Assembly (NCBI GenBank): GCA_964524965.1
Contig: CAZGDY010000003.1
Coordinates: 1-46,573 of the forward strand
DNA: 46,573 bases
From: Kmv34 sp964524965
Lineage (GTDB): Bacteria; Aerophobota; Aerophobia; Aerophobales; B3-G15
Direction: 5' to 3'
Shown here: piece by piece, positions 16,561 through 24,659 of the stretch
How the letters are laid out: the number at the start of each line of letters is the position of its first letter
How positions within the stretch are numbered: the stretch's first letter is position 1
The notes under the pieces: generated by a model
Databases searched by the model: none
What the model was told of the DNA's origin: nothing
Seen by the model: only the letters and a program-made list of their open reading frames with translations
Position numbers and translations under genes: made by a program

Positions 16561-16896
16561 GTGATTGCTAAACACTATAAAGATGTACCCTTAGAGCGTG
16601 AGGCGGATGGTCAAAAAGCCGGGATTCGTTGGCTAATCTCAAAAAAAGAAGGTGCTGAAAACTTTGCCATGAGAATGATAGAGGTAGAGGCGGGTGGTTC
16701 TACTCCTTTACATTCACACCCTTGGGAACACGAAGTATTTGTGGTGGAAGGAGAAAGTACAGTCCAAATATTAGATGAATACCAACATATTGAAAAAGGG
16801 TATATCGTGTTCATTCCTTCAGGGCTCAAGCATACCTTTAAGAATTCTGGAAAGAAAGTAATGAAAATGATTTGCAGTATTCCGTTAAAAAAATAG
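16561..16896 (+). CDS. Single-domain cupin protein
   Basis: A 111-aa cupin_2 protein. Cupin motif 1 is GGSTPLHSHPWEHEVFVVEG, with metal-binding His residues and Glu in the order H-x-H-x(3)-E/H. Motif 2 is GYIVFIPSGLKHTFKN, supplying the last His. Small cupins of this kind bind a divalent metal and may act as isomerases, dioxygenases or sensors; the substrate cannot be inferred. The start is GTG at 16561 behind a strong GAGGAGG. It has its own promoter and appears monocistronic, 233 bp before the HEAT-repeat gene. Confidence 0.88.
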   Translation: MIAKHYKDVPLEREADGQKAGIRWLISKKEGAENFAMRMIEVEAGGSTPLHSHPWEHEVFVVEGESTVQILDEYQHIEKGYIVFIPSGLKHTFKNSGKKVMKMICSIPLKK

Positions 16897-17003
16897 TAAG
16901 TTGTAACACATTATCGACTGCCTAAATGGTAAAGCTTTTAAGTTGATTCAAAAGGGGTAAGTAACGATATTTATCACTTATGTCAAAAACTGGACAACTT
17001 AAG

Positions 17004-17053
17004 TAAAGCAAGCTCAAGGATATCCAAAAAGTTCTAATAATTAACTTGCTTTA
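17004..17053 (+). repeat. Inverted repeat in the region before the HEAT/HD-GYP genes
   Basis: TAAAGCAAG (17004-17012) and CTTGCTTTA (17045-17053) form a perfect 9-bp inverted repeat around a 32-nt loop. I did not find the conserved core of a c-di-GMP riboswitch here, although an HD-GYP gene lies downstream. Confidence 0.35.
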
Positions 17054-17129
17054 AAATAAATCAACACAAAACATTAATGCTCAAATAAGTGGGGTGATTA
17101 GTATTTTAATTTAAGGGAGAAAATAACTG

Positions 17130-18722
17130 GTGGAGTTAACCGATATAACGATCCAAAAAATTGAGGATTTTCTTAAATCTCTGGTTAAGACTGCCAAGAT
17201 TTTGCGTTTCTATCCAGAAAATAATCCAATGGGCCAAGTAGCTATTGACCATTGTCTTGAGTGCTTAGCCGAACTCGAAACAGATAGGCAATTTGCTTTA
17301 ACAGTCACTCCGGAAAATCTTTTCATTGGAGAAACATCAATCACTATGGCCCACCCCGGACTTCGACAATTAGCTCGACAACTTTACATCTTAGGAATAG
17401 AAAATTTAGCCTTCCAAAACAATATTACCGAAAAAGAAATAAAAGGTTTTTGCCAACTATTGGGAATGGATCCCAAAGAAATAATTGAGAAAAAAGGTCT
17501 TTCTAAGGTATTAGCAGAGAAAACCATTGAACACATCCGGATCGTAGAATCTCAAATGCCTGGAATAGTTGAGGTAAGCAAAACTTCAACCAAGTTTTTT
17601 ATCAACAGTATCCCAAACAAGCGGGAACTAAATCAAAATCTTACTCAAGAAAATGAAACCCAAAAATCAGTTGGACCAAGATCAAAAGCAGTCATCAAAA
17701 TTAATGCTAACCTAAAAATCGATCCTGACCTAAAAATCGGTGCTGACCTGGATCTGTCTTCCCTATCTCCAAAAGAACTTACCAAAATAGTTGATAATCC
17801 TGAGTACTTAGTAGAAGCTCTTCTCCGCCCTTCTAAAGTGCAACCACTAAATGTTAAAAAATGGGGAACTTCTACCGGAAAGAAGTTCAGAAAGACCCAA
17901 CAGCTCCTTGAAACACTTGAAGGATGGGAAAAATCAAAAACTCTTGATAAAATTTCCCGTACTATGTTAAAAATGGATCCTGACTATAAAGACCAATTAA
18001 CTCGCGACTGCTTGGTACCAGCTCTTTTAGAGGGAAGAGAAGAGGGGGAAATTTTGCGTTTTCTTACTGATTCCAACTTAGCCCAGAGCATTAGCTTATT
18101 GGGTAAACTCGATACTTCCACCCCCCACACTCTTCAGAAAACTCTGTTAAAGCTCCACCTACCAGAAAGACGACAATCTCTATTCCTACCTATGCTGGAA
18201 AAAGAGTTAAAAAAAAGAGGATTCCAAACAACCAATATTTCTTTGCTACAAGAACAAAAAAAAGCGAACAAAATAGCAGGTTTGGACAGAAAAAATCAGG
18301 ATTTAGCAGAAAAACAACTTCCTTCTGTTGTTCATTTAAATCAAATAAAAAACCCGGACTGGTTTTTAAACTCCCTGGACAAACAAATGCTGAAAAATAT
18401 TCGAAGTAACCCGGTTGGAATTGATTCCAAAAAAGCTGAATTGAGGTGTCTAATTAACTTAACTCGTTTAGAAGATAATTTAGAAATTTGTCGTGGTTTT
18501 ATCAGTAGAATTAGTGATATTCTGGAAAAGTTACTTAAGGAAAAACAATGGAAGAGTTTAACCTTTTGGCTTAATCACTTACGAGCAATGAACAAAATGA
18601 TTTCTGATACAAAACCTGCTATTTTTTCCTTGGTTAAAGAGAAACTTTCTTCGATTGACTTTATTAATCGTATTCAGTACTTAGTAAAACAATGTAGTCA
18701 AGATAATTGTGATAAAATATAA
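17130..18722 (+). CDS. Alpha-helical protein with the same N-terminal module as the HD-GYP protein; 3' end next to an assembly gap
   Basis: 530 aa, no signal peptide or membrane segment. Residues 1-145 form a module (FYPENNPMGQ..., VTPENLFIGE, LGIENLAFQNNITEKEI) that aligns along its whole length with the start of the HD-GYP protein at 19457. Residues ~150-200 are a low-complexity linker with a repeated LKID/LKIG-type unit; the rest is helical. The frame ends at TAA 18720-18722, 16 bases before a run of N. HEAT-repeat coding sequence resumes right after the N, so this is probably the N-terminal part of one longer HEAT protein, and the stop may be real or a contig-end error. GTG start with AAGGGAG upstream. 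Function unknown; a scaffold or adaptor role is inference. Confidence 0.7.
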   Translation: MELTDITIQKIEDFLKSLVKTAKILRFYPENNPMGQVAIDHCLECLAELETDRQFALTVTPENLFIGETSITMAHPGLRQLARQLYILGIENLAFQNNITEKEIKGFCQLLGMDPKEIIEKKGLSKVLAEKTIEHIRIVESQMPGIVEVSKTSTKFFINSIPNKRELNQNLTQENETQKSVGPRSKAVIKINANLKIDPDLKIGADLDLSSLSPKELTKIVDNPEYLVEALLRPSKVQPLNVKKWGTSTGKKFRKTQQLLETLEGWEKSKTLDKISRTMLKMDPDYKDQLTRDCLVPALLEGREEGEILRFLTDSNLAQSISLLGKLDTSTPHTLQKTLLKLHLPERRQSLFLPMLEKELKKRGFQTTNISLLQEQKKANKIAGLDRKNQDLAEKQLPSVVHLNQIKNPDWFLNSLDKQMLKNIRSNPVGIDSKKAELRCLINLTRLEDNLEICRGFISRISDILEKLLKEKQWKSLTFWLNHLRAMNKMISDTKPAIFSLVKEKLSSIDFINRIQYLVKQCSQDNCDKI

Positions 18723-18738
18723 ATAGAACAAAAAAAAT

Positions 18739-18748
18739 NNNNNNNNNN
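18739..18748. other. Assembly gap (10 N)
   Basis: Run of N of unknown true length inside the HEAT-protein locus. No duplicated flanks were seen. Confidence 0.95.
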
Positions 18749-19423
18749 AACTTAGCTAAACAATATTTAGATATTTTAAGTGCTTTAGGAGAGTTTGCCA
18801 TTCCTTCCTTCGTCCAACTCCTAACTACTGAGAAAAATCTCTCTATGCGGCGAACACTGTTAAAAATCATGCTTGAGCTCGCTCCTTCCTATGATGTTAA
18901 CGCTTTTTCCCCCTATGTAAACCACCAACACTGGTATGTAGCTCGAAACATTGTCTGGCTGTTAGGTAACCTTGGACCAGGTAGTGAATATGTCATCCTC
19001 AAAGCCCTTAATAACCCGAATTTAAAAGTCAAAAAGGAAGCTATACGATCTTTAATATCAATTGCCAGTCCAGTGGCTATTGAACGCCTCTTGCTCTTGC
19101 TGGATTCTGAGGACCGCATTATAAAAAGGATAGTTGCTGAACAACTTTTCTCTCTACCCATAAAAAATCTGCAATCTCATGCAATCAACTTACTTTCCAG
19201 AGAGAGTTTTCTTAAAAAAGATATTTTTACTACTTGTCAACTACTGGAAACTCTTAAAACAATGGAGGGAGAAGATGCCCTGAAGTTACTTGAGCATTTA
19301 AGCCGATTACGCTTTTCATTTTGGGATTGGAAATCTTTGCGTATTGGTTTTAAGGCCCGAAAAATCCTCAAAAAACATAAGAAAAATTTTTTTTCTAACA
19401 AAAATTCTGGAGAAAAAATCTAA
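18749..19423 (+). CDS. HEAT-repeat protein fragment, 5' end lost in gap
   Basis: The frame is open from the first base after the gap to TAA at 19421-19423 (224 aa). It consists of HEAT/PBS-lyase-like helical repeats: SALGEFAIPSFVQLL, NIVWLLGNLGPGSEYVILKAL, KKEAIRSLISIASPVAIERLL and further units, ending in a basic tail. The ATG at 18845 is unlikely to be the true start, since coding character continues upstream to the gap. It is most simply the C-terminus of the protein beginning at 17130. The HD-GYP gene follows 33 bp downstream. HEAT repeats mediate protein-protein contacts; the partner is unknown. Confidence 0.75.
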   Translation, partial: NLAKQYLDILSALGEFAIPSFVQLLTTEKNLSMRRTLLKIMLELAPSYDVNAFSPYVNHQHWYVARNIVWLLGNLGPGSEYVILKALNNPNLKVKKEAIRSLISIASPVAIERLLLLLDSEDRIIKRIVAEQLFSLPIKNLQSHAINLLSRESFLKKDIFTTCQLLETLKTMEGEDALKLLEHLSRLRFSFWDWKSLRIGFKARKILKKHKKNFFSNKNSGEKI

Positions 19424-19456
19424 TTCTTCCGAAAAAAAGAATCAAAGAGAAATTAA

Positions 19457-20830
19457 ATGGAAAGATTTGAGTTATTTAAAGCTTTAATGAAAACAAAACG
19501 AGCTTTTTCTCTTTTCCCCTCTAATCACCCTCTAATTCAAGAACGAGTTAAATATCTTTTAGAGATTATTAAAAATCTAATCGAACAAGAAAATAAAGCA
19601 GAAATAAGTATTATAGAACAAGAAGTTTTCATCAACGAATATTCTCTTCGCCAGGAAAGTCTTGAATTTGCCGACTTAATCAAAGAAATTAAAGATACAG
19701 GAATCACTATTTTTAATTTCCAGCAAGGAATAACAACAAAAGAGGTAATTTCTTTAATCAATTATCTCAATGAAAGCAAAAATACCCCTTTAACTACCAA
19801 ATTGCTCAGCGATGAACTTCGAACCAGAGGAATAACTCATATTACTTTAAGTACGATACTCCCGCTGAAACTCCCTGAAAAAAAAAGTGACCTACCAGTG
19901 CAACTCTCTGAATGGGGGAAAGAATACCAGAAGATCGTTTCTGAAATTGAAAATATCTTTGGAGAGGTTTCACGGGGGAAGCTTTTCCCTCCTGAAAACA
20001 TACATCTAATCGTCCAGAGACTACTTAAACAAGTAATAAAAGAGCAAAGTTCCTTAAACGCTTTATTTAATATGAAAGGCTATGATGACTGCACCTTTCG
20101 TCATTCTATCAACGTAGCTATTTTGAGCTTGCTTATGGGTAAAGAGTTAAAATTTGACCAGAAATTATTAGCCACGCTGGGCGAAGTAGCTCTACTGCAC
20201 GATATTGGTAAAGTTATGATGCCAGAGGATATTATCTCCAAAACCGGTAGTTTAAATGCGATGGAATGGGAAATGATATATCGCCATCCCTTCGTTGGAG
20301 CCGAAATACTTCTTGCTATTCCTGGAATTAACCCCCTAACACCCTGTGTTGCTATGGAACATCATATCCGCCACGATGGTGGAGGCTATCCTCATCTGGA
20401 AATAACTGAGAGTAATAATTATTTAACTCCTATTGTTAGTATTTGTGATTTTTACGACGCTATGACTACCATTCGCAGTTACCGTAAACCATTATTTCCT
20501 CATCAAGCTGTTCTCTTACTGTTGCAGGGAGCGAACACTCAATTTAACCCTGTTCTGGTGAAAGTTTTTGTTAGTTTAGTTGGTTTTTACCCTATTGGGA
20601 CTATAATGCAAACAGACCGCGGTGAAATGGCCATAACTAAAAAAGTTAACCCAAATGACCCTTTACATCCAATAATTGAAATAATTAAGAATGAGGCGGG
20701 TGAGAAAATTCCCCCAAAACTAATAGATACATCCGAGAAAGACCAAACTGGAAAACATTACTTGCGCAATATATCTCAGATACTTAAACCTCAATCCCTT
20801 CCTTTAAACCAAGATTTAAAAAATACCTAA
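19457..20830 (+). CDS. HD-GYP domain protein (probable cyclic-di-nucleotide phosphodiesterase)
   Basis: 457 aa. Residues 1-130 are the N-terminal module shared with the HEAT protein upstream (LFPSNHPLIQ, EQEVFINEYSL, GITIFNFQQGITTKEV, GITHITL). Residues ~205-375 are an HD-GYP domain: FRHSINVAIL, metal-binding HDIGK (His248-Asp249), HPFVGAEIL and HHIRHDGGGYP (from His302), a close match to the HD-GYP signature. Members hydrolyse c-di-GMP or related dinucleotides. The shared module may be a sensor or dimerisation region that links it to the HEAT partner (inference). No transmembrane segment, so cytosolic. Confidence 0.9.
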   Translation: MERFELFKALMKTKRAFSLFPSNHPLIQERVKYLLEIIKNLIEQENKAEISIIEQEVFINEYSLRQESLEFADLIKEIKDTGITIFNFQQGITTKEVISLINYLNESKNTPLTTKLLSDELRTRGITHITLSTILPLKLPEKKSDLPVQLSEWGKEYQKIVSEIENIFGEVSRGKLFPPENIHLIVQRLLKQVIKEQSSLNALFNMKGYDDCTFRHSINVAILSLLMGKELKFDQKLLATLGEVALLHDIGKVMMPEDIISKTGSLNAMEWEMIYRHPFVGAEILLAIPGINPLTPCVAMEHHIRHDGGGYPHLEITESNNYLTPIVSICDFYDAMTTIRSYRKPLFPHQAVLLLLQGANTQFNPVLVKVFVSLVGFYPIGTIMQTDRGEMAITKKVNPNDPLHPIIEIIKNEAGEKIPPKLIDTSEKDQTGKHYLRNISQILKPQSLPLNQDLKNT

Positions 20831-20840
20831 AAACTAAAAG

Positions 20841-20901
20841 ACCTGAGCCTATCACCTTAGGTTAAAATAACTCATCCTTAGGTAATGTCACAGTGAGTTA
20901 T
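20841..20901. repeat. Repeated CCTTAGGT palindromes and a hairpin between convergent genes
   Basis: CCTTAGGT occurs at 20855-20862 and 20876-20883. ATAACTCA (20867-20874) pairs with TGAGTTAT (20894-20901) around the second copy. It lies between the converging HD-GYP and TPR genes, so it may end transcription in both directions, but there is no T-run. Confidence 0.4.
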
Positions 20902-20965
20902 CATTATCCTCAGAGGCTGGCAGTTGGGTTAAAATACGGTGAGCTGTCAAGAGAAAAGAGGTTCT

Positions 20966-22201
20966 TCATCCACCTATATTAATCCTTTTTGCTTCTTCGT
21001 ATTCTTGAATTGCCTTATCATACATATTTTTTCCCATGTAAATATCACCAAGAAGTGAACGAGCTAAAGCATCATCAGGATTAATTTCCAATAGTTTTTT
21101 TATGGTAGACTCCGCTTCGTCCAAGTTTTTCTTTTGAAAATATGCATTAGCTAAGTTAAAACAGGCATTACTATTTTTGGGATTGACTTTTAATTCTTTA
21201 AGATAAAAATCAATAGCTTTTTTAAAATCTTTTTTCTCGTAATAAAGATTACCAAGACAAAAATAAGTGTCTTCAAAGCTCTCTTTTTTATCCATAATAA
21301 AGTTAAATTGAACAATGGCATCGTCAAATCTTTTTAGCTGAGTATAAGAATAACCAAGATAATAATGAGCAGATAAATCCTCTGGATTTATCTCAACAGC
21401 TTTCTCAAGGTGAGAACTGGCAAGAAAGTAATTTAGTATTTTAAGATAAAGATAACCAGCCTCGATTTGAACATAAAAATTATCAGGGTCAAGTGTTACT
21501 GCTTTTTGAATCATCTTTTCTGCTTCTTGATAATTTTCCTTTTCCCGATAAATCTTCCCAAGATAGATAAAAGAAAAAACATCACTGGAATTTTTTCCAA
21601 CTGCTTTTTTTAAATTTTGCAGAGCTTTTTCTATTTTTTTTTCTTGATAATACACCTCACCAAGCTCAGCATATATTTCAGAAGAATCAGGTATAAGTTG
21701 TTTCGCTTCCTCCAGTGTTTTTCCAGCCTCTTCTAATCTACCCTGAGCTTGTAACGCCTTAGCTAAATTACAAAGAGAAGAAATATGGGAGGGATTTTTT
21801 GTTAGCTCTTTTCTGTACTCTTCAGAGGCTCGAGAGAAATCTTTTTGATAAAAATAAATATTTCCCAATTGAAAATGAAGTTCTGGATAATCAGGATTTA
21901 ATCTAAGACAGTTTTTAAGCTCGTTTTCTGCCGAAAGAAAATTATCCTGAGTAATATAAACAAGAAATAAGTTATAGTGTATCTCAAAACTCTCCGGAGC
22001 TAATTTTAATGCCTGGAGAAATTCTTCTTTTGACTTCTCATGCTGGCCCTGGTGATAGTAAGCTACTCCCAAATTAAGATGAAGAGTAAAACTTTCCTGG
22101 GAAAAAACAGGGATGGGAATAACTAAAAAGAAAATTAAACAACTTATTCCCCACCATTTTATTGACTTCCGAAAAAAATTAAAATTTTTCTTTAAGCTCA
22201 T
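20966..22201 (-). CDS. Exported tetratricopeptide-repeat protein at the end of the TonB operon
   Basis: 411 aa with an N-terminal signal sequence (hydrophobic residues ~16-32, ending PIPVFSQES) followed by about eleven TPR units of 34 residues (for example LGNIYFYQKDFSRASEEYRKEL, shown in part as LGNIYFYQKDFSRASEEY; LGEVYYQEKKIEKALQNLKK). A periplasmic or surface location is likely. Its start overlaps the 3' end of tonB by 23 bp, so the two are coupled. TPR proteins next to ExbB-ExbD-TonB sets are known in several diderm phyla, where they are thought to work with the energising complex; the exact role is inference. Confidence 0.85.
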   Translation of the reverse strand: MSLKKNFNFFRKSIKWWGISCLIFFLVIPIPVFSQESFTLHLNLGVAYYHQGQHEKSKEEFLQALKLAPESFEIHYNLFLVYITQDNFLSAENELKNCLRLNPDYPELHFQLGNIYFYQKDFSRASEEYRKELTKNPSHISSLCNLAKALQAQGRLEEAGKTLEEAKQLIPDSSEIYAELGEVYYQEKKIEKALQNLKKAVGKNSSDVFSFIYLGKIYREKENYQEAEKMIQKAVTLDPDNFYVQIEAGYLYLKILNYFLASSHLEKAVEINPEDLSAHYYLGYSYTQLKRFDDAIVQFNFIMDKKESFEDTYFCLGNLYYEKKDFKKAIDFYLKELKVNPKNSNACFNLANAYFQKKNLDEAESTIKKLLEINPDDALARSLLGDIYMGKNMYDKAIQEYEEAKRINIGG

Positions 22202-23513
22202 AAACCACCTCCATTTTCAAAGTAATTACTTTTTTATTTATTCCCTTAGGAAAAGACGGAAAGGGAGAAAGCTTATAAATCAACCTTTCTGCAGCTTGAT
22301 TTAATTCCAGATACTCACTGGGTGATATAATTGCAACATCAACTACCTCTCCATTTTCGGCAAATGTAAAGTTTATTCCCACTTTTCCTTCTTCACCATT
22401 TTTCCTGGCTAACAAAGGATATGTTTTATTTTTTTGAATAATTGCACTTATTTTTTTAAGGTAATCAGCAACTAAAACGAAACTATCAGAGCTTTCCAAA
22501 GGAGAGATTTGGATTTTTCCTACATTATCCCTGTTATGAAATAAGGGAGGATGGACCACAGAAAAGGGAGATTGTTTGACTTTTCTGGACAAATAAGATT
22601 TTGTGAGAGGTGAAGGAAGAAAAGCAAAAAACTTCTTCCCCCTTTCCTCCAAAGGGAGCAACACCTGATCTGAAAAATCAGGTATACTTTTTTTATGATG
22701 AAGAATGCTTTTAGACACAGGAAAAAACCTCGTTTTTATCTCCTTTTCCAAAGTAAAAGCACTTTTGCTGCTGGAAAATAGTATTTCCAGATGGTTAGAC
22801 AAACTTATTTCAGGGTTATACCGTATAAAAAAGTCCTGGTTCGTAATAGAAAAAGAATAAAGATTCTTTTTTTGAGGCTGATTTAAAACAAAAAATAGCT
22901 CCTTATCGGAGTTGATGGGAAAAATCTTCTTGTAATCAGATGTGATTAATTTCAGTTTCGGAAAAACAAAAATTTTTAAATTTTCTGGAAGAGAAGGTAA
23001 AAATCCTACAAAGTTTGAAACAGCAAAGCTTCTGTCTTCAACAAAAAGGGTTTTTTCCCCAATAAAAGAAATCATTTTTTCCTCTCCCTTTATGATATAT
23101 CTTCTATTTTCCCGAGAGAAGATGTCATTTTCCAAACAAGAAATGCTATATGGTTTTTTTAACTGATAATCTTTTCTTTTGTTTTGGGGCGAAAAAGAAA
23201 GTATCTTAATTTGCAAAGAAGAGTAGTTAATCCCCTTTGCAGGGGTAGTTTTAATTATTTCTTTAGTATCAACACTAAGAGGCGAGGTTTTTTTCTCATA
23301 TACATCTTGTTTGAGATGCGCTATTTCCTCTGTCAATGGAAGAACTCTTGCATCTTCTTTCTTTCTTATCGGCCTTATCAAAAACCTTTCTTCAGTTATC
23401 TTTTTAAATCTATAGGTTAGCTTTATTGAAGAGGATTTATCTTGCTGGAAATAAGGAAAGAGAAAAAAAATTACACCTACATGTAGTACAATTGAAATTA
23501 TTACCCAGCGCAT
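22179..23513 (-). CDS. tonB: TonB-family energy-transducing protein
   Basis: 444 aa. An N-terminal membrane anchor (VIISIVLHVGVIFFLFPYF, residues 4-22, with a His as in classical TonB anchors) is followed by a very long periplasmic region. The C-terminal TonB domain is at about 365-440 (YPLLARKNGEEGKVGINFTF, AENGEVVDVAIISPSEYLELN, YKLSPFPSFPKGINKKV). The ~340-residue spacer is not the usual Pro/Lys-Glu repeat; it is mixed polar/hydrophobic sequence with many Phe and Ser. The domain transmits proton-motive energy from ExbB/ExbD to outer-membrane receptors, here presumably the BtuB-like protein upstream. It directly abuts exbD. Confidence 0.88.
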   Translation of the reverse strand: MRWVIISIVLHVGVIFFLFPYFQQDKSSSIKLTYRFKKITEERFLIRPIRKKEDARVLPLTEEIAHLKQDVYEKKTSPLSVDTKEIIKTTPAKGINYSSLQIKILSFSPQNKRKDYQLKKPYSISCLENDIFSRENRRYIIKGEEKMISFIGEKTLFVEDRSFAVSNFVGFLPSLPENLKIFVFPKLKLITSDYKKIFPINSDKELFFVLNQPQKKNLYSFSITNQDFFIRYNPEISLSNHLEILFSSSKSAFTLEKEIKTRFFPVSKSILHHKKSIPDFSDQVLLPLEERGKKFFAFLPSPLTKSYLSRKVKQSPFSVVHPPLFHNRDNVGKIQISPLESSDSFVLVADYLKKISAIIQKNKTYPLLARKNGEEGKVGINFTFAENGEVVDVAIISPSEYLELNQAAERLIYKLSPFPSFPKGINKKVITLKMEVVYELKEKF

Positions 23514-23915
23514 TTAATTTCCTCCAATTTTTTTTGTAGCAATAGATACACCTTCTGCACCTGCTTTTCTACAGATATCCATAACCTGGACAGGAATTTT
23601 AAGAGGAACATTGGCATCTGCTTCAATACTGACAGTTGTGCTCTTTTTATCCTTTAGTTTTGATTGCAGTAAAAAAAGGAGCATCTCCAGGTCTATTTGT
23701 TCTCCTTCCAGAAAGATTTTCCCTTCCTGAGTAATTGCAACAAGTAAACTCTGTGTAGCTTCATTTGCTGTGGAGGATTCAGGAAGGTCAAGCTGCATAA
23801 TTCGCATGCTAACAAAAGAGGTCAGAAGAAAAAAAATAAGAAGCAAAAAAACAATATCAACCAGAGGAGCTATTTCTAAAGACAAAGGGATTTTCTTCCT
23901 AACGATTGTTTTCAT
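23514..23915 (-). CDS. exbD: Biopolymer transport protein ExbD
   Basis: 133 aa, a typical ExbD/TolR protein: a short cytoplasmic N-terminus, one membrane helix with the proton-carrying Asp (PLVDIVFLLLIFFLLTS, Asp20) and a periplasmic domain (DLPES...; VSIEADANVPLKIPVQVMD). With ExbB it forms the proton channel that drives TonB. It overlaps exbB by 17 bp and abuts tonB, giving the fixed order exbB-exbD-tonB. Confidence 0.94.
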   Translation of the reverse strand: MKTIVRKKIPLSLEIAPLVDIVFLLLIFFLLTSFVSMRIMQLDLPESSTANEATQSLLVAITQEGKIFLEGEQIDLEMLLFLLQSKLKDKKSTTVSIEADANVPLKIPVQVMDICRKAGAEGVSIATKKIGGN

Positions 23916-24522
23916 TTTTTCTCTCTTTTAAAAACTCTTCTGTCCGTACCACTACCTCACCCATCTGCAAAGCACTATCCTCTAATCTTCCTTCCAGATA
24001 ATGATAAACCATTAGCGTGGGTATGGCCACAGCAAGTCCTGCGGCTGTTGTAAGAAGAGCTTCCCAAATTCCCCCGGCTAAAAGTGCCGGATCTACACTC
24101 CCTGCAACATTTTCAACTACCATAAAAACTTTTATCATTCCTACGACTGTCCCCAGCAGCCCCAAAAGTGGTAAGATATGCCCAATTATCCCCAAAGCTC
24201 TCACTCTCTTCCCCAGTTTTCTAATCTCCATTGCCCGAAATTGAGAAAAGAGCTCATCTTTCTGTCTCTGTGAAAAATTATGATATTTAAAAACAAGAGT
24301 GCTTATTCTAACGAAAGGACTGATACTTTGTGAGCATCTCTCACCAGCTTTATCAACTCCTCCCTCTCGCAAGAGCTTCATAATATCAGCCAATAATTGG
24401 TTAGTATCTATCTTAATCTTATGGAAGGTGTAAAGTTTTTCCAGGATAATGGCCAACGAGACAATCGAAAGAGCAAGTATTGGCCATAGCAAGATACCGC
24501 CCTTTAATATTAATGTAAACAA
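23899..24522 (-). CDS. exbB: Biopolymer transport protein ExbB (MotA/TolQ/ExbB family)
   Basis: 207 aa with three membrane helices (about 8-28, 108-132, 150-175). The family signature lies in the last two helices: LLGTVVGMIKVF and the small-residue-rich LLTTAAGLAVAIPTLMVYHYL (shown in part). The start is TTG at 24522, backed by a GAGGAGG site six bases upstream. The receptor gene lies 137 bp upstream. In that spacer GACCT recurs three times with a small GACCT...AGGTC hairpin, and no terminator is evident, so read-through from btuB is likely. Confidence 0.93.
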   Translation of the reverse strand: MFTLILKGGILLWPILALSIVSLAIILEKLYTFHKIKIDTNQLLADIMKLLREGGVDKAGERCSQSISPFVRISTLVFKYHNFSQRQKDELFSQFRAMEIRKLGKRVRALGIIGHILPLLGLLGTVVGMIKVFMVVENVAGSVDPALLAGGIWEALLTTAAGLAVAIPTLMVYHYLEGRLEDSALQMGEVVVRTEEFLKERKNENNR

Positions 24523-24659
24523 TTCAAACCTCCTCTTAGGTCAACCCCCCAATAAGACCTTTCGTAGGTCACACTTCTTGGCCCTGGAAGGTCAATCCGG
24601 GCACACCCATTCATCTCATCCATGCGAAGACAAGACTCAAGAAAAACACCATTTGATAA

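Noticed and set aside
16897..17129. Possible c-di-GMP riboswitch before the HEAT/HD-GYP genes
   Set aside because: The conserved GEMM core sequences were looked for and not found; only an inverted repeat is present.
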